In this document: in pieces, positions 46,955 to 56,317 of the stretch
Numbering within the stretch: position 1 is the stretch's first letter
How the letters are laid out: every line of letters begins with the position of its first letter
NCBI GenBank assembly: GCA_037974335.1
Contig: CM075740.1
Location: 13,909,071-13,973,070, forward strand
From: Prionace glauca
Taxonomy: Eukaryota > Chordata > Chondrichthyes > Carcharhiniformes > Carcharhinidae
Direction: 5' to 3'
DNA length: 64,000 nt
The notes under the pieces: generated by a model
What the model was told of the DNA's origin: nothing
What the model saw: only the letters and a program-made list of their open reading frames with translations
The model's database searches: none
Made by a program: the position numbers and the translations under genes

Positions 46955-47220
46955 GTGGGTCTTCACAGAATTGTTATGGTACAGAAGGAAACCATTTAGC
47001 CCATCGTGTAGGCACTGGCTCTTCAAATAAGCATTATGAGTTAGTACCATTCCTCTGCCTTTTTCCTCTGCATGATGCTTCTATTTAACTAATCATCTAA
47101 TACCCTCTTGAATACTTCGAATTAATCTGCCTCTACCACACCAGAAAAGGTAAGAGCAGAAGTTGGCCATTCGGCCCATTGGGTTTGCTTCGCCATTCAA
47201 TGAGATCTTGGTTGATCTAC
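46955..47220 (-). mobile_element. CR1-group 3' fragments
   Basis: Two abutting minus-strand 3' pieces: 46955-47140 (ttcacagaattgttatggtacag onwards) and 47141-47220 (gagcagaagttggccattcgg, 'ttcaatgagatcttggttg'). Confidence 0.45.
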
Positions 47221-47284
47221 TATAATAATCCTCAACTCCATGTCCAGATAGTGCTATCCGGAGCCGAACCATTTAAGCTAAAGT

Positions 47285-47568
47285 TTATTTATGAGTCACG
47301 AGTAGACTTACATTCACACTGCAATTAAGTTACTGTGAAAATCCCCTGGTCACCACAGTCCGGCGGCTGTTCGGGTGCACTGAGCGAGAATTTAGCGTGG
47401 CCAATTCACCTAACCAGCACATCTTTGGGGTGTGGGAGGAAGCCAGAACACCTGGAGGGAACAGGCGCAGTCATGAGAAGATGTGCAGACTCAGCACAGA
47501 CAGTGACCCATGCCTGAACCTAGGTCCCTGGCGCTGTAAGGCAACAGTGTTAACCAATGTGCCACCAT
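47285..47568 (-). mobile_element. V-SINE-like element
   Basis: Head at the right (complement of 'aacagtgttaaccaatgtgc'), core at about 47420 (ggggtgtgggaggaagcca). Confidence 0.7.
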
Positions 47569-47573
47569 GTTAT

Positions 47574-47885
47574 AAAATCACAGAATCCTACTGAAGGAGG
47601 CCATTCGGTCCATCGAGACTGCACCAACCACAATCCCACCCAGACCCTACCCCCATAACCCCACGCATTTGCCCGAGCTAGTCCCTCTGACACTAAGTGG
47701 AATTTTAGCATGGCCAATCCATCTAACCCGCATATCTTTGGACTGCAGGAGGAAACCGGGTCACCTAGAGGAAACCCATGCAGACACGGGGAGAATGTGC
47801 AAATTTCACAGACAGTGAGCCAAGCCCGGAATTGAACCTGGGTCCCTGGTGTTGTGAAGTAGCAATGCAAACCACTGTGCCGCCC
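47574..47885 (-). mobile_element. V-SINE-like element, directly behind another
   Basis: Head at the right (complement of aatgcaaaccactgtgccgc), core near 47740, 3' tail at 47574 (aaaatcacagaatcctac). Only a few bases separate it from the preceding copy, in the same orientation. Confidence 0.75.
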
Positions 47886-48089
47886 CGTGTTGCCTTCTGT
47901 AACTTTTATTGCAGTTCCAAGTTGAGGTGTAATCACACTTTCAATTCCCATAACTCACTCTCCACCGCTGCCAGGTGAGTAGCCACTGGAGCTGGGGAAT
48001 AGTGGGAGTGGTGTGCCCCAGGGAGACTGCAACAGGTGGGAGAGCCAATTCAAGCACTCGGTTCAAAAATTCCCCTGTGCCATCATAGA

Positions 48090-48377
48090 TCCCATTGATC
48101 AAAGGCTCGAGAATCAAAGGGCACAGATTTATGAAAGAACCGAAAATGACCTGAGATAAAACATTCCTGCATGGAATGGTAAGGATCTGGAATGCAGTGC
48201 CTGACAATGTGCAGAATCAATCGTGGCTTTCAAATGGAAGTTGGCTAGGCACCTGTAGGGACAAATGCAGGGCTCAGGGGAAAGTGCGGCTAGTGGGCCT
48301 ATATAATGATATAATGTAGCAGAATTTCAGGGCGGAGTGGCCTCTTTCTCTGCTGTAGTCACTCTTCTGATTCTATG
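48090..48377 (+). mobile_element. CR1-group 3' end
   Basis: Ends 'gactctt...tgattctatga'-like at about 48377, preceded by a decayed C-terminal region ('ggaatgcagtgcctgacaatg', the 'WNALP' codons). Confidence 0.5.
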
Positions 48378-48737
48378 ATACTGGCAATCAGTTGTGGCTC
48401 AGTAAAGAGTTCGCGTTGTTCCCCGTTATTTCTGAATAATGAAGATTCATTCTACTTGGCATTGTACCTATGCCATTATTCCAGACATAATGCAAGTGAG
48501 AGTCAGTTTTTTGTTGTTAATCCATTCGTTCATAATGAATATTTGATAGCGCTGTCCTAGTTGAGTGTGTTACTGAAATATCTCTGAACTTTACTGTGAA
48601 TTCTGCTAATCGTATTAGAAACAAATTGGTGCCTCGCAATTAAGCAAAGCCCTCTTGCTGTTGCTTGAACAGGACTGTGGTAAATCTGCCTTAATGTGCT
48701 CTATGTAGCAGGGGGAAGATTGAAGATATATCCATCA

Positions 48738-48812
48738 GGTCTGGGTGGGATTGTGGCCGGTACAGACTCGACGGGCCTCCTTCTGTACTGTAGGGATTCT
48801 ATGTTTTTTTTA
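48738..48812 (+). mobile_element. V-SINE-like 3' tail fragment
   Basis: Only the last part of the SINE (tctgggtgggattgtggcc to gtagggattctatg) is present. Confidence 0.6.
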
Positions 48813-49138
48813 TATTTCCCTGTCTGGCTATTGAATTAAAAAATCGAAGATGAACATTGAAAACGTCAGTTATTGGCAAAAGAAAATGTCCTGAGAAACT
48901 TCTTTCTGTATAATGACTGCCCAGATCCTAAACTTCATTGTTACTGTAAACTAATTTTCCAACATATTTTTGAATCTACCCCGGGCGTCCTTCCCATCTA
49001 CATTAAATGCGAAAACACTTAGCAAGTCGGGCAGTATCCACAGACCTGCAGAGTGTTTCCCAACAGTCTTTTATTTCCATATTTCCAGGAATTCACTAAT
49101 CTGTAATTGTTATTTGTTTATATGCATCTGAATTCTAA

Positions 49139-49640
49139 GGACATAAGAACTAGGAGCAGGAGTCTGGCCCCTCGAGCCTGCTCCACCATTCAATAAGGTC
49201 ATGACTGATCTTTTCATGGACTCAGCTCCACTTACCCGCCCACTCACTATAACCTTAATTCCTTTACTATTCAAAAATGTATCTATCCTTGCCTTAAAAA
49301 CATTTAATGAGGTAGCCTCAATTGTGTCACTGGGCAATAAATTCAATAAATTCACAATTCTTTGGGGAAGAAGTTCCTCCTCAACTCAGTCTTAAAACTG
49401 ATCCCCATTATTTTGAGGCTATGCCCCCTAGTTCTACTTTCAACTGCCACTGAAAACAATTCCCTCCTTTTAACTTATTTATTCACTTCATAATTTTATA
49501 TATTTCTATAAAATCTCCCCTCATTCTTCTGAATTCTAATGAGTATAGTCCCAGTCTCTCCTCATAAGTCAACCCTCTCAATGCTGGAACCAACCTAGTG
49601 AATCTCCTCTGCACCCCCACCAGTGCCAGTATATCCTTTC
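49139..49640 (-). mobile_element. CR1-X LINE 3' fragment
   Basis: 3' end at 49139 (ggacataagaactagg), relative of 25352. The coding remnant MNLLNLLPSDTIEATSLNVFKARIDTFL is the C-terminal block. Truncated at 49640. Confidence 0.7.
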
Positions 49641-49694
49641 AGAAGTTACTACTTGCGGATGATCAAGGAATCTCTGTTTATTATCCCCTGTAAG

Positions 49695-49785
49695 AAGTCT
49701 CACAACACCAGGTTAAAGTCCAACAGATTTAGTTGGTAGCACCAGCTTTCAGAGAGCTGCCCCTTCATCAGGTGAGAATTATTAT
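49695..49785 (-). mobile_element. Penelope-B 3' end fragment
   Basis: 'gtaagaagtctcacaacacc' and 'aggttaaagtccaacagattt' match the ends at 51595, 52508 and 62775. Confidence 0.55.
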
Positions 49786-50096
49786 CCTCCTCACCATGCC
49801 CCGCACCCAAGAGCAATCTCGAGGCTCTCTGACCATCTCTAGCAAGGTTTTCTAAGCGAAACAATAATTTTCCAGTCCTGAATTTGATTTATGTTGCTTT
49901 CAAATACCATCAGATATATTTGTGTCCAAATGCAATTTCTCAGCAATGTAAAACAACGGCAGGTACAAGATTTACAGTTTGCAACTCAGCATCACACAGG
50001 CACAGTTCCTCTTTAGATATGGTAAACATTTTACAATTCAACTACATTGGCCAAAGTAACTTTAGAATTAATGCGACTCTATGTTTCTCCTTTCAG

Positions 50097-50425
50097 GTCG
50101 TCAACCAGCCAATCCCACAGTCTCGCTCCTTCCACCATCGAAGAAGGAGATTGAAGCGTCCAACCAGGCGACGCTGGTGTGTTTGGTGAATAATTTTTAC
50201 CCCGATTCCGTGCAACTTGTGTGGAGTGTGGACGGCAAAGTCAGAGAGGCGGGCATCCAGACCAGTTCAACCTTACAGGACCCTGACCAGACCTACAGTG
50301 TGAGCACTTACCTGACCCTGTCCGCCTCCGAGTGGAACTCACACGAGCTTTATTCCTGCGGGGTTAAGCATGAGACTCTCGGGTCCACACTCGAGCAAAG
50401 TATCAGGCGTTCAAACTGCATGTGA
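50097..50425 (+). CDS. Immunoglobulin light chain constant exon, IgL-2
   Basis: A single C1-set domain following the acceptor tttcag at 50091-50096, phase 1, completing the Gly codon begun by J. It reads RQPANPTVSLLPPSKKE, ATLVCLVNNFYPDS (first Cys), the Trp of LVWSVDG, YLTLSASEWNSHELYSC (second Cys) and ends RRSNCM then TGA, with the near-terminal Cys that bonds to the heavy chain. It shares the whole LTLSASEWNSHELYSC block with IgL-1 but differs strongly elsewhere (about 62% overall by hand count). No defect is seen. It is the only C exon in this cluster. Confidence 0.96.
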
Positions 50426-50656
50426 TAAAGAAAGATGTGTCTTGTTGTAACCTTGCAACTTATCTGCATTGCGGTTTAAAATAACTCGCCAGCATTTCTT
50501 GTTTTAAGACTCATCCAATGAAATATCTGTTTTGCTGTTGCTGTAGACATCTTTCTGAAAAAAAACAAGAGAGATTTTGGCGGCTTTTGTCGTGTATGTT
50601 TTAAATTGTAAACATTATTTTATGCAACAATGTATTAAAATTTTCTTTGAGTCCTG

Positions 50657-50662
50657 AATAAA
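50657..50662 (+). terminator. Poly(A) signal of IgL-2
   Basis: AATAAA 232 bases downstream of the stop codon, the first canonical hexamer after it in an AT-rich 3' region. Confidence 0.75.
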
Positions 50663-51089
50663 TTTTAAAAAATCCGAAGCAACACATGTAATCCGTTATC
50701 TTTTGAAGGCTAAATTCATGATTACGGTTGCACACCGGAAATGTCACAATCAGTCTGTCTCCATGCAGGTCGTGACCGGTCCGATAAGTGCCTCCAGCAC
50801 ATCGCGTGTTTTTTTTTGCTAAAATATTTCAATGATTCACAAGAGTTTTGTTTCCTACATTTTCAGTATTATCCCGCACCTTCTTTCCTCTCATCAAGAG
50901 AAACGGTTTATAGGACATTTGTAAAAAATTAAAGCAAGACATAATCATGTATTTAATAAACAATTTAGGCTTTTAGTTTCTGGTCCTCGATGGAATTCAG
51001 GCAAATCGATGAGGAAAGGTAGCACAGGAGCAGTGAGTTCTTAAACTACTGCCAACTTTGGGGAACTCCGTAGTGTACGATTTGCAATG

Positions 51090-51450
51090 CATGCTGGAAT
51101 TCTGTAAAAAATTTTTTTACCCCTTTATTCCAATCTAATCAAGTCAGATTAAACCCAATTCAGAGTCCCAACAAGTTGGGACATTCCCAATCCAAGCTGA
51201 CAAGACAGGTCTCCTGTCTTGGGCTTGATCTACATGATCCAAGCTGACTGGAGTAGGTGTAGCTCCTCCTCCAGGACTTGATCTAATTTGCATCTTAGCC
51301 AAAAGGCCGAGATGCTGCTTTAAAAAATTGCTTCAAATGAAGCTGAATTGCAACCTAATGACTTCAATCAAGTGCAGCATGTCGACCCTACACTTGATCA
51401 ACAATAACAGACTACACTTGATCTTAGCCAAAAGGCCGAGAAGCGATTGT
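51090..51450 (-). repeat. U2 snRNA-headed repeat, two heads
   Basis: On the minus strand the sequence at 51403-51447 begins atcgcttctcggccttttgg, the 5' end of vertebrate U2 snRNA, and matches U2 for about 36 bases (to gtgtagt) before diverging. A second head (ctcggccttttggctaagat) lies at 51294-51315, again followed by unrelated sequence. It is a U2-derived repeat or retrosequence, not a functional U2 gene. Confidence 0.75.
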
Positions 51451-51594
51451 AAATAGCCTCCAATATTGCGGTACTATGCTCTCCCAACTGAAGCTGTATG
51501 TCCACTTTACATACAACTAGGCTTTCCAGTACCTCCTCTTGATCCAGTTTGAGCCCAGCCTGCCCAGCACCTGAACTCTGGCTGTGATATCCTG

Positions 51595-51955
51595 ATGTGG
51601 AGATGCCGGCGTTGGACTGGAGTAAGCACAGTAAGAAGTCTGACAAAACCAGGTTTAAGTCCAACGGATTTATTTGATAGTAAACGCGCAAGATTTCGAG
51701 GTTTGCCCCTTCGTCAGGTGAATGGAGAGTTCTGGTCTCAGACAGAGTATATAACAGAACAGATTTTTTACTGATTACTGTGTAAAGACTCGCATTCTAA
51801 TCGGTAATCTGTAAACTGTCTGTGCTGTTATATGTTTTGTCTGAGGCCAGAACTCTCCATTCACCTGACGAGGGGGCTAACCCCGAAAGCTTGCGAGTTT
51901 ACTGTCAAATCGGTTGGACTTAAAGCTGGTGTTGTCAGACTTCTTACTGTGATAT
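51595..51955. mobile_element. Paired inverted Penelope-B 3' ends
   Basis: The left half (tgtggagatgccggcgttgg onwards, 51595-51720) and the right half (51845-51955) are inverted copies; both contain the gtaagaagtctgacaaaacc end and the 'cattcacctgac' block. The spacer is about 125 bases. Coding sequence is absent. Confidence 0.65.
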
Positions 51956-52324
51956 CTTCACAGCAGCAGCTCCAAACTTTCAGATTGTTAGCATTGTAAC
52001 ATCAGAGAATTTTAGTGGTTTGAATTATCTGGAAATTGAATAACAGTTTTCCCTTAACTTTTGATTAACCGTAATTAATCTATACAAAGTCAGTGAGATG
52101 TGTGATGGTGGAAAATGTTTTTCTCCATTGATGCAATATAGCTCATCACCACCAGAGAACAGCAGAGCTCTTTGTAAGTCAGACTCATTCGTCCAACAAA
52201 AGAGAGTGTTGTAGAAAAGCAGCACAGAATGTAAAAGAATTCACACAAACACGAGACCAATATGAACGGTTACCATGTGGAAATTTGATTAGGTTTTTAC
52301 AATACATTGCATTGCAATCACCAA

Positions 52325-52795
52325 GGATTTCTCGGAAGCAGCTTCCAAACCTGCAATTTCCATCACTTAGAAGGACAAGGACAATGGACGCATGGAAACA
52401 TCACAACATGCATGCTCCCCGCGAAATCGCCATCCTGAATTCGTTCCTTCACTGTCACTCTATCAAATCCTAGAACTCACTCTGTCACAGCACTGATCCT
52501 ATATCACATGATGTGGAGAATGCCAGCGTTGGACTGGGGTGGGTCAGTAAGAAGTCTTACAACACCAGGTTAAAGTCCAACAGGTTTATTTGATATCACG
52601 ATATCCATCAGGTAAGCCACCTGAAGGGCAGTGCTCTGAAAGCCTATGATATCAAATAAACCTGTTGAACTTTAACGTAGTGTTGTGAGACTTCTCAGTA
52701 TAACACATGGACTGCAGCGGTTCAGACAGGCAGCTCGCTACCACCTATTCAACTGCAATTAGGCAATGGCAATAAATGTTGTTCTAACCAGCAAT
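52325..52795 (+). repeat. T repeat split by an inverted Penelope-B pair
   Basis: 52325-52500 (cttagaaggacaaggac to ctgtcacagcactgatcct) and 52703-52795 (acatggactgcagcggttc to ggcaataaatgttg) are consecutive parts of T. 52505-52705 between them is the insertion. Confidence 0.55.
52505..52705. mobile_element. Inverted Penelope-B 3' ends inside T
   Basis: 'agtaagaagtcttacaacacc' with 'aacaggtttatttgatatc' on the left is mirrored by 'gatatcaaataaacctgtt' and 'gttgtgagacttctcagta' on the right, with about 55 bases between. It could form a hairpin. Confidence 0.65.
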
Positions 52796-52919
52796 AAACA
52801 TAGCATGTAAAAGAATATATAGATATCAAAAACTGTAGTAAACGTGTTTTTTTTTAGAAATTTAGTTACAAGAATGGATTTCTCGATAAATTTATTTTCT
52901 TGTCGAAGAACAGAACTAA

Positions 52920-55625
52920 TGATGAAAACAGAACATGATGGAAATCCTCTCTGTGGCGAGACATGTAGTTAAGTTTCAATTCAAGGACCTTTTATCAGTA
53001 CTGGGAAAAGTTAGTGTTGTAACAGGTTTTGAGTAAGACCTGGGTGGGACAAGGATAAAAAGTGTGTCTGTGATAGAGTGAAAGACAGGAGAGATTAAAT
53101 CACATCTTACTGGGTCAAAAAGAATAGAGATGGGCAAAACAAAGCAAAGAAGCTAAAGATGTGCCTAGGGTGCGGTTTCCTGGTAACAAAAATAAGAGAA
53201 AAAAAAACAAAACATACAAAGTGAAGGAAACAAAATGGGATCAGAGTCGTGTTTTGAAGTTGCTGAACTCAATTTTGAGAACTAAAGGCCATTAAGTGTA
53301 TAACTGAAAGGCGAGGTGCTATTCTTCAAGTTTGCATTGAACTTCACTGGAACAATGTAACAAGCCAAGGACAGAGTTGTCAGCATTGGAGTAAAGTGCA
53401 GGATTGGTGGTTATTTTCCAGACGTCGCTGGATTCCGGGGAAGTGCCGGAAGATTGGAAAACGGCTAATGTTACGCCGTTGTTTAAGAAGGGTGGCAGGC
53501 AAAAGGCGGGGAATTATAGGCCGGTTAGTTTAACGTCTGTGGTAGGTAAAATGTTAGAAACCGTCATTAAGGAGGAAATAGCGAGGCATCTTGAGGGGAA
53601 TTGCTTGATAGGGCGGACGCAACACGGTTTCATTAAAGGGAAGTCGTGTCTGACAAATTTACTGGAGTTCTATGAGGATGTGTCTAGGGCAGTGGATGGA
53701 GGAGAGCCGGTGGATGTGGTCTTTCTGGATTTTCAGAAGGCGTTTGACAAGGTACCTCACAAGAGGTTATTGCAGAAGGTCAGGGGACATGGAGTTGGGG
53801 GTAGGGTGTTAGCGTGGATAGAGGATTGGTTGTCAAATAGGAGGCAGAGAGTGGGGGTCAATGGATGCTATTCGGATTGGCGGTTGGTGACTAGTGGGGT
53901 GCCCCAGGGGTCGGTGCTGGGGCCTCAGCTATTTACCATTTATATAGATGATCTGGAGGAGGGAACCGAGTGCAGGGTGTCGAAATTTGCTGATGACACC
54001 AAGATTGGGGGAAAGGCAAATTGTGCGGAGGGTGTGGAGAGTCTGCAGAAGGATCTAGATAGGCTGGGCGAATGGGCCAGGAAATGGCAAATGGAATTTA
54101 ATGTTGGCAAGTGTGAGGTGGTCCACTTTGGTAGGAGGAATGGTAGGAAGGACTATTACTTACGGGGCGAAAAACTGCAGCAGGCGACGGTGCAGAGGGA
54201 CCTCGGGGTCCTTGTGCATGAGTCGCAAAAACCCAGCTTGCAGGTGCAGCAGGTGGTCAGGAAGGCGAATGGGATGCTGGCCTTCATAGCGAAGGGGATT
54301 GAATATAAAAGTAGGGAGGTCTTGCTGCAGCTGTACAGGGCATTGGTGAGGCCGCAGCTGGAGTACTGTGTGCAGTTTTGGGCGCCGCACCTGCGCAAGG
54401 ATGTTTTGGCCCTGGAGGGAGTGCAGAGGAGGTTTACTCGGCTGATACCGGAGTTGAGGGGATTGAGCTATGAGGAGAGGCTGAATAAACTAGGCTTGTA
54501 CTCGTTAGAGTTTAGAAGAATGAGGGGAGATCTCATTGAGACGTATAAGATGATGAATGGGATGGATAGGATAGAGGTGGAGAGACTGTTCCCGCTCAAA
54601 AAAGACAGTAGGACTAGGGGGCACAGCCTCAAGATAAAGGGGGGGCGGTTTAGAACAGAGTTGAGGAGGAACTTCTTCACTCAAAGGGTGGTGAATCTCT
54701 GGAATTCTCTGCCCGTTGAAGTGGTGGAGGCTGCCTCGCTAAATATTTTTAAGAAACGGGTTGATGGGTTTTTGATAAGAGAAGGGATTAAGGGTTATGG
54801 GGAGAGGGCGGGAAGGTGGAACTGAGCCACGACAGATCAGCCATGATCTTATTGAATGGCGGGGCAGGCTCGAAGGGCCAGATGGCCTACTCCTGCTCCT
54901 ATTTCTTATGTTCTTATGTTCTTATGAAGTGACTGACCACTAGGAGGTCAACTTATGCTTGTGGATTGAAAATGTGTGATCCACAGAGCAGTCACCAAGT
55001 CTACGCTTGGTTTCCCCACTGTAGAGGAGATCACATTGTGATCAGTGAATACAGCACACTAAATTGCAAGAAGTATATGTAAATCACTACTTCAGCTGGA
55101 GAGTTTAGGCTTTGGACAGTGAGGAGATAGGAGATAAAGGGGCAAGCGTTACACTTCCTGCAATTGCATGGATAGATGCTGTCAGAAGTGAATTGCTTTT
55201 GGGTGTATGGAGGAACAGAACAGGGTATCACAGAGGGAGCTATTCCTATGGATTGCTGCAAGGAGAAGGAAAAGGTGATCTTGATGTTGGAATCACACTT
55301 CAGGTGATGGAAAGAACAGAAAATTATCCTTTGAATAGTAAGGCTGGTGAGGCGAAAGGTGAGGACAAGAGGAATTCTACCATGGTTCTGGGAAGGAGAG
55401 GAAGGAGCGGGAGCAGAAGTGCAGGAAATATAGTGGACATGGTTGAGGGCCTTGTCAACAATGCTGGAAGAAATCCTCGGTTACGGAAAGAAATAAGACA
55501 TCTCAAACACTGACGTAGAAATTTATACCATTGGAACAGATGTGACAGAGATAGAGGAACTGGGGCAATGGAATGGAATCCTTGCAAGTTGTTAGGTGCA
55601 AAGAATTGAGTTGGATGACTTAGGG
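52920..55625 (-). mobile_element. Penelope-like element split by CR1-a
   Basis: Minus strand. The right part (54926-55625) holds the end of the RT and linker (LSHLFQWYKFLRQCLRC near 55560, CNCRKCNACPFIS near 55140) and a GIY-YIG-like start near 55000 (GETKRRLGD in one frame). The left part (52920-53404) holds the endonuclease tail (DNSVLGLL near 53365) and the 3' region. The CR1 at 53405-54925 sits between. The endonuclease is not in a single open frame and the RT is truncated. Confidence 0.7.
53405..54925 (+). mobile_element. CR1-a LINE, young, 5'-truncated, 473-residue open frame
   Basis: The longest open frame in the window. It starts inside the RT (VVIFQTSLDSGEVPEDWKTANVTPLFKKG) and keeps [64 protein letters not shown] (active-site pair of Asp in FADD), LGVLVHES and the C-terminal FTQRVVNLWNSLPVEVVEAASLN to its natural stop. 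The 3' end is a run of TTCTTATG units (54903-54925). The endonuclease and RT amino-terminal part are missing, so it is dead on arrival but recent. Flanked by a possible 5-base duplication (aagtg). Confidence 0.93.
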
Positions 55626-55679
55626 CTACTATCATAGACCTTCCTTTGACCCTGTCCCACCTACCCCTTACTCAAAACA

Positions 55680-55922
55680 TATACACAGCACAGCACAGGA
55701 AACAGGCCCTTCGGCCCAAGGAGCCCGCGCTGCCATCCCATTGTCTCAGTGACCTATTCATGATTTTAGTCTACGCCTAATGTGCGAGGATCAGGGAGGT
55801 CCAATATAGGGACAATTTGTTACCCAATCAATCAGCCTAAAAGCACATTTTTGAGATGTGGGAGGAAACCGGAGCACCCGGAGGAAACCCACGCAACCAC
55901 GGGGAGAACGCGCAAACTCCCA
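55680..55922 (-). mobile_element. V-SINE-like element, head missing
   Basis: Complement of the SINE core ('gtgggaggaaaccggagc' near 55860, 'cgcaaccacggggagaacg') and of the 3' part at 55690-55730. The tRNA-like head is absent. Confidence 0.65.
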
Positions 55923-56317
55923 CATTACATATATTACATAACATCAACACACCCACCTGGCTCTCTTTTATTAATTCATGTCTTTCCAAGTGGCTATTAA
56001 TTATCTCCCAGATCATTGTTTATAGATGGTCCAGAGTCCATTTGCACCTTTGCTTTCCATCTTTCCAACAACTTTACCTCAACAAGAAGATAGTGTGTTT
56101 CATTGTGATGCAGTTTGATGGACAAGTTGTTGATATTTTGAACAATTAACAGCAAATTTCGCCCAGTCATTAATGTCATTGCTGCTCAACTTGAAGGAGA
56201 CTTTCAGAGTGTCCTTGGAGCATTTTCTATGTCCTCCCAGAGAACACTGGCCATTTAGGAACTGACAAAACACAGCAGTGGAGATGCTCTTTAGCAATCT
56301 GGAAACAAACAAGAAAT
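55923..56317. other. No recognised feature
   Basis: About 400 bases between a SINE and a CR1 fragment. Nothing recognised. Confidence 0.4.

Larger units (their letters stand above)
44717..50096 (+). other. J-C intron of IgL-2
   Basis: A 5.38-kb intron, twice that of IgL-1. The excess is accounted for by insertions: a G LINE with a nested CR1-U (45040-45810), a Q repeat, CR1 and SINE fragments (46955-48812), a CR1-X end (49139-49640) and a Penelope-type end (49695-49785). 45811-46324 and 48813-49138 show nothing recognisable. Confidence 0.75.

Noticed and set aside
51403-51447. A U2 snRNA gene
   Set aside because: Only about 36 bases match U2. The branch-site region, Sm site and 3' stem-loops are missing.
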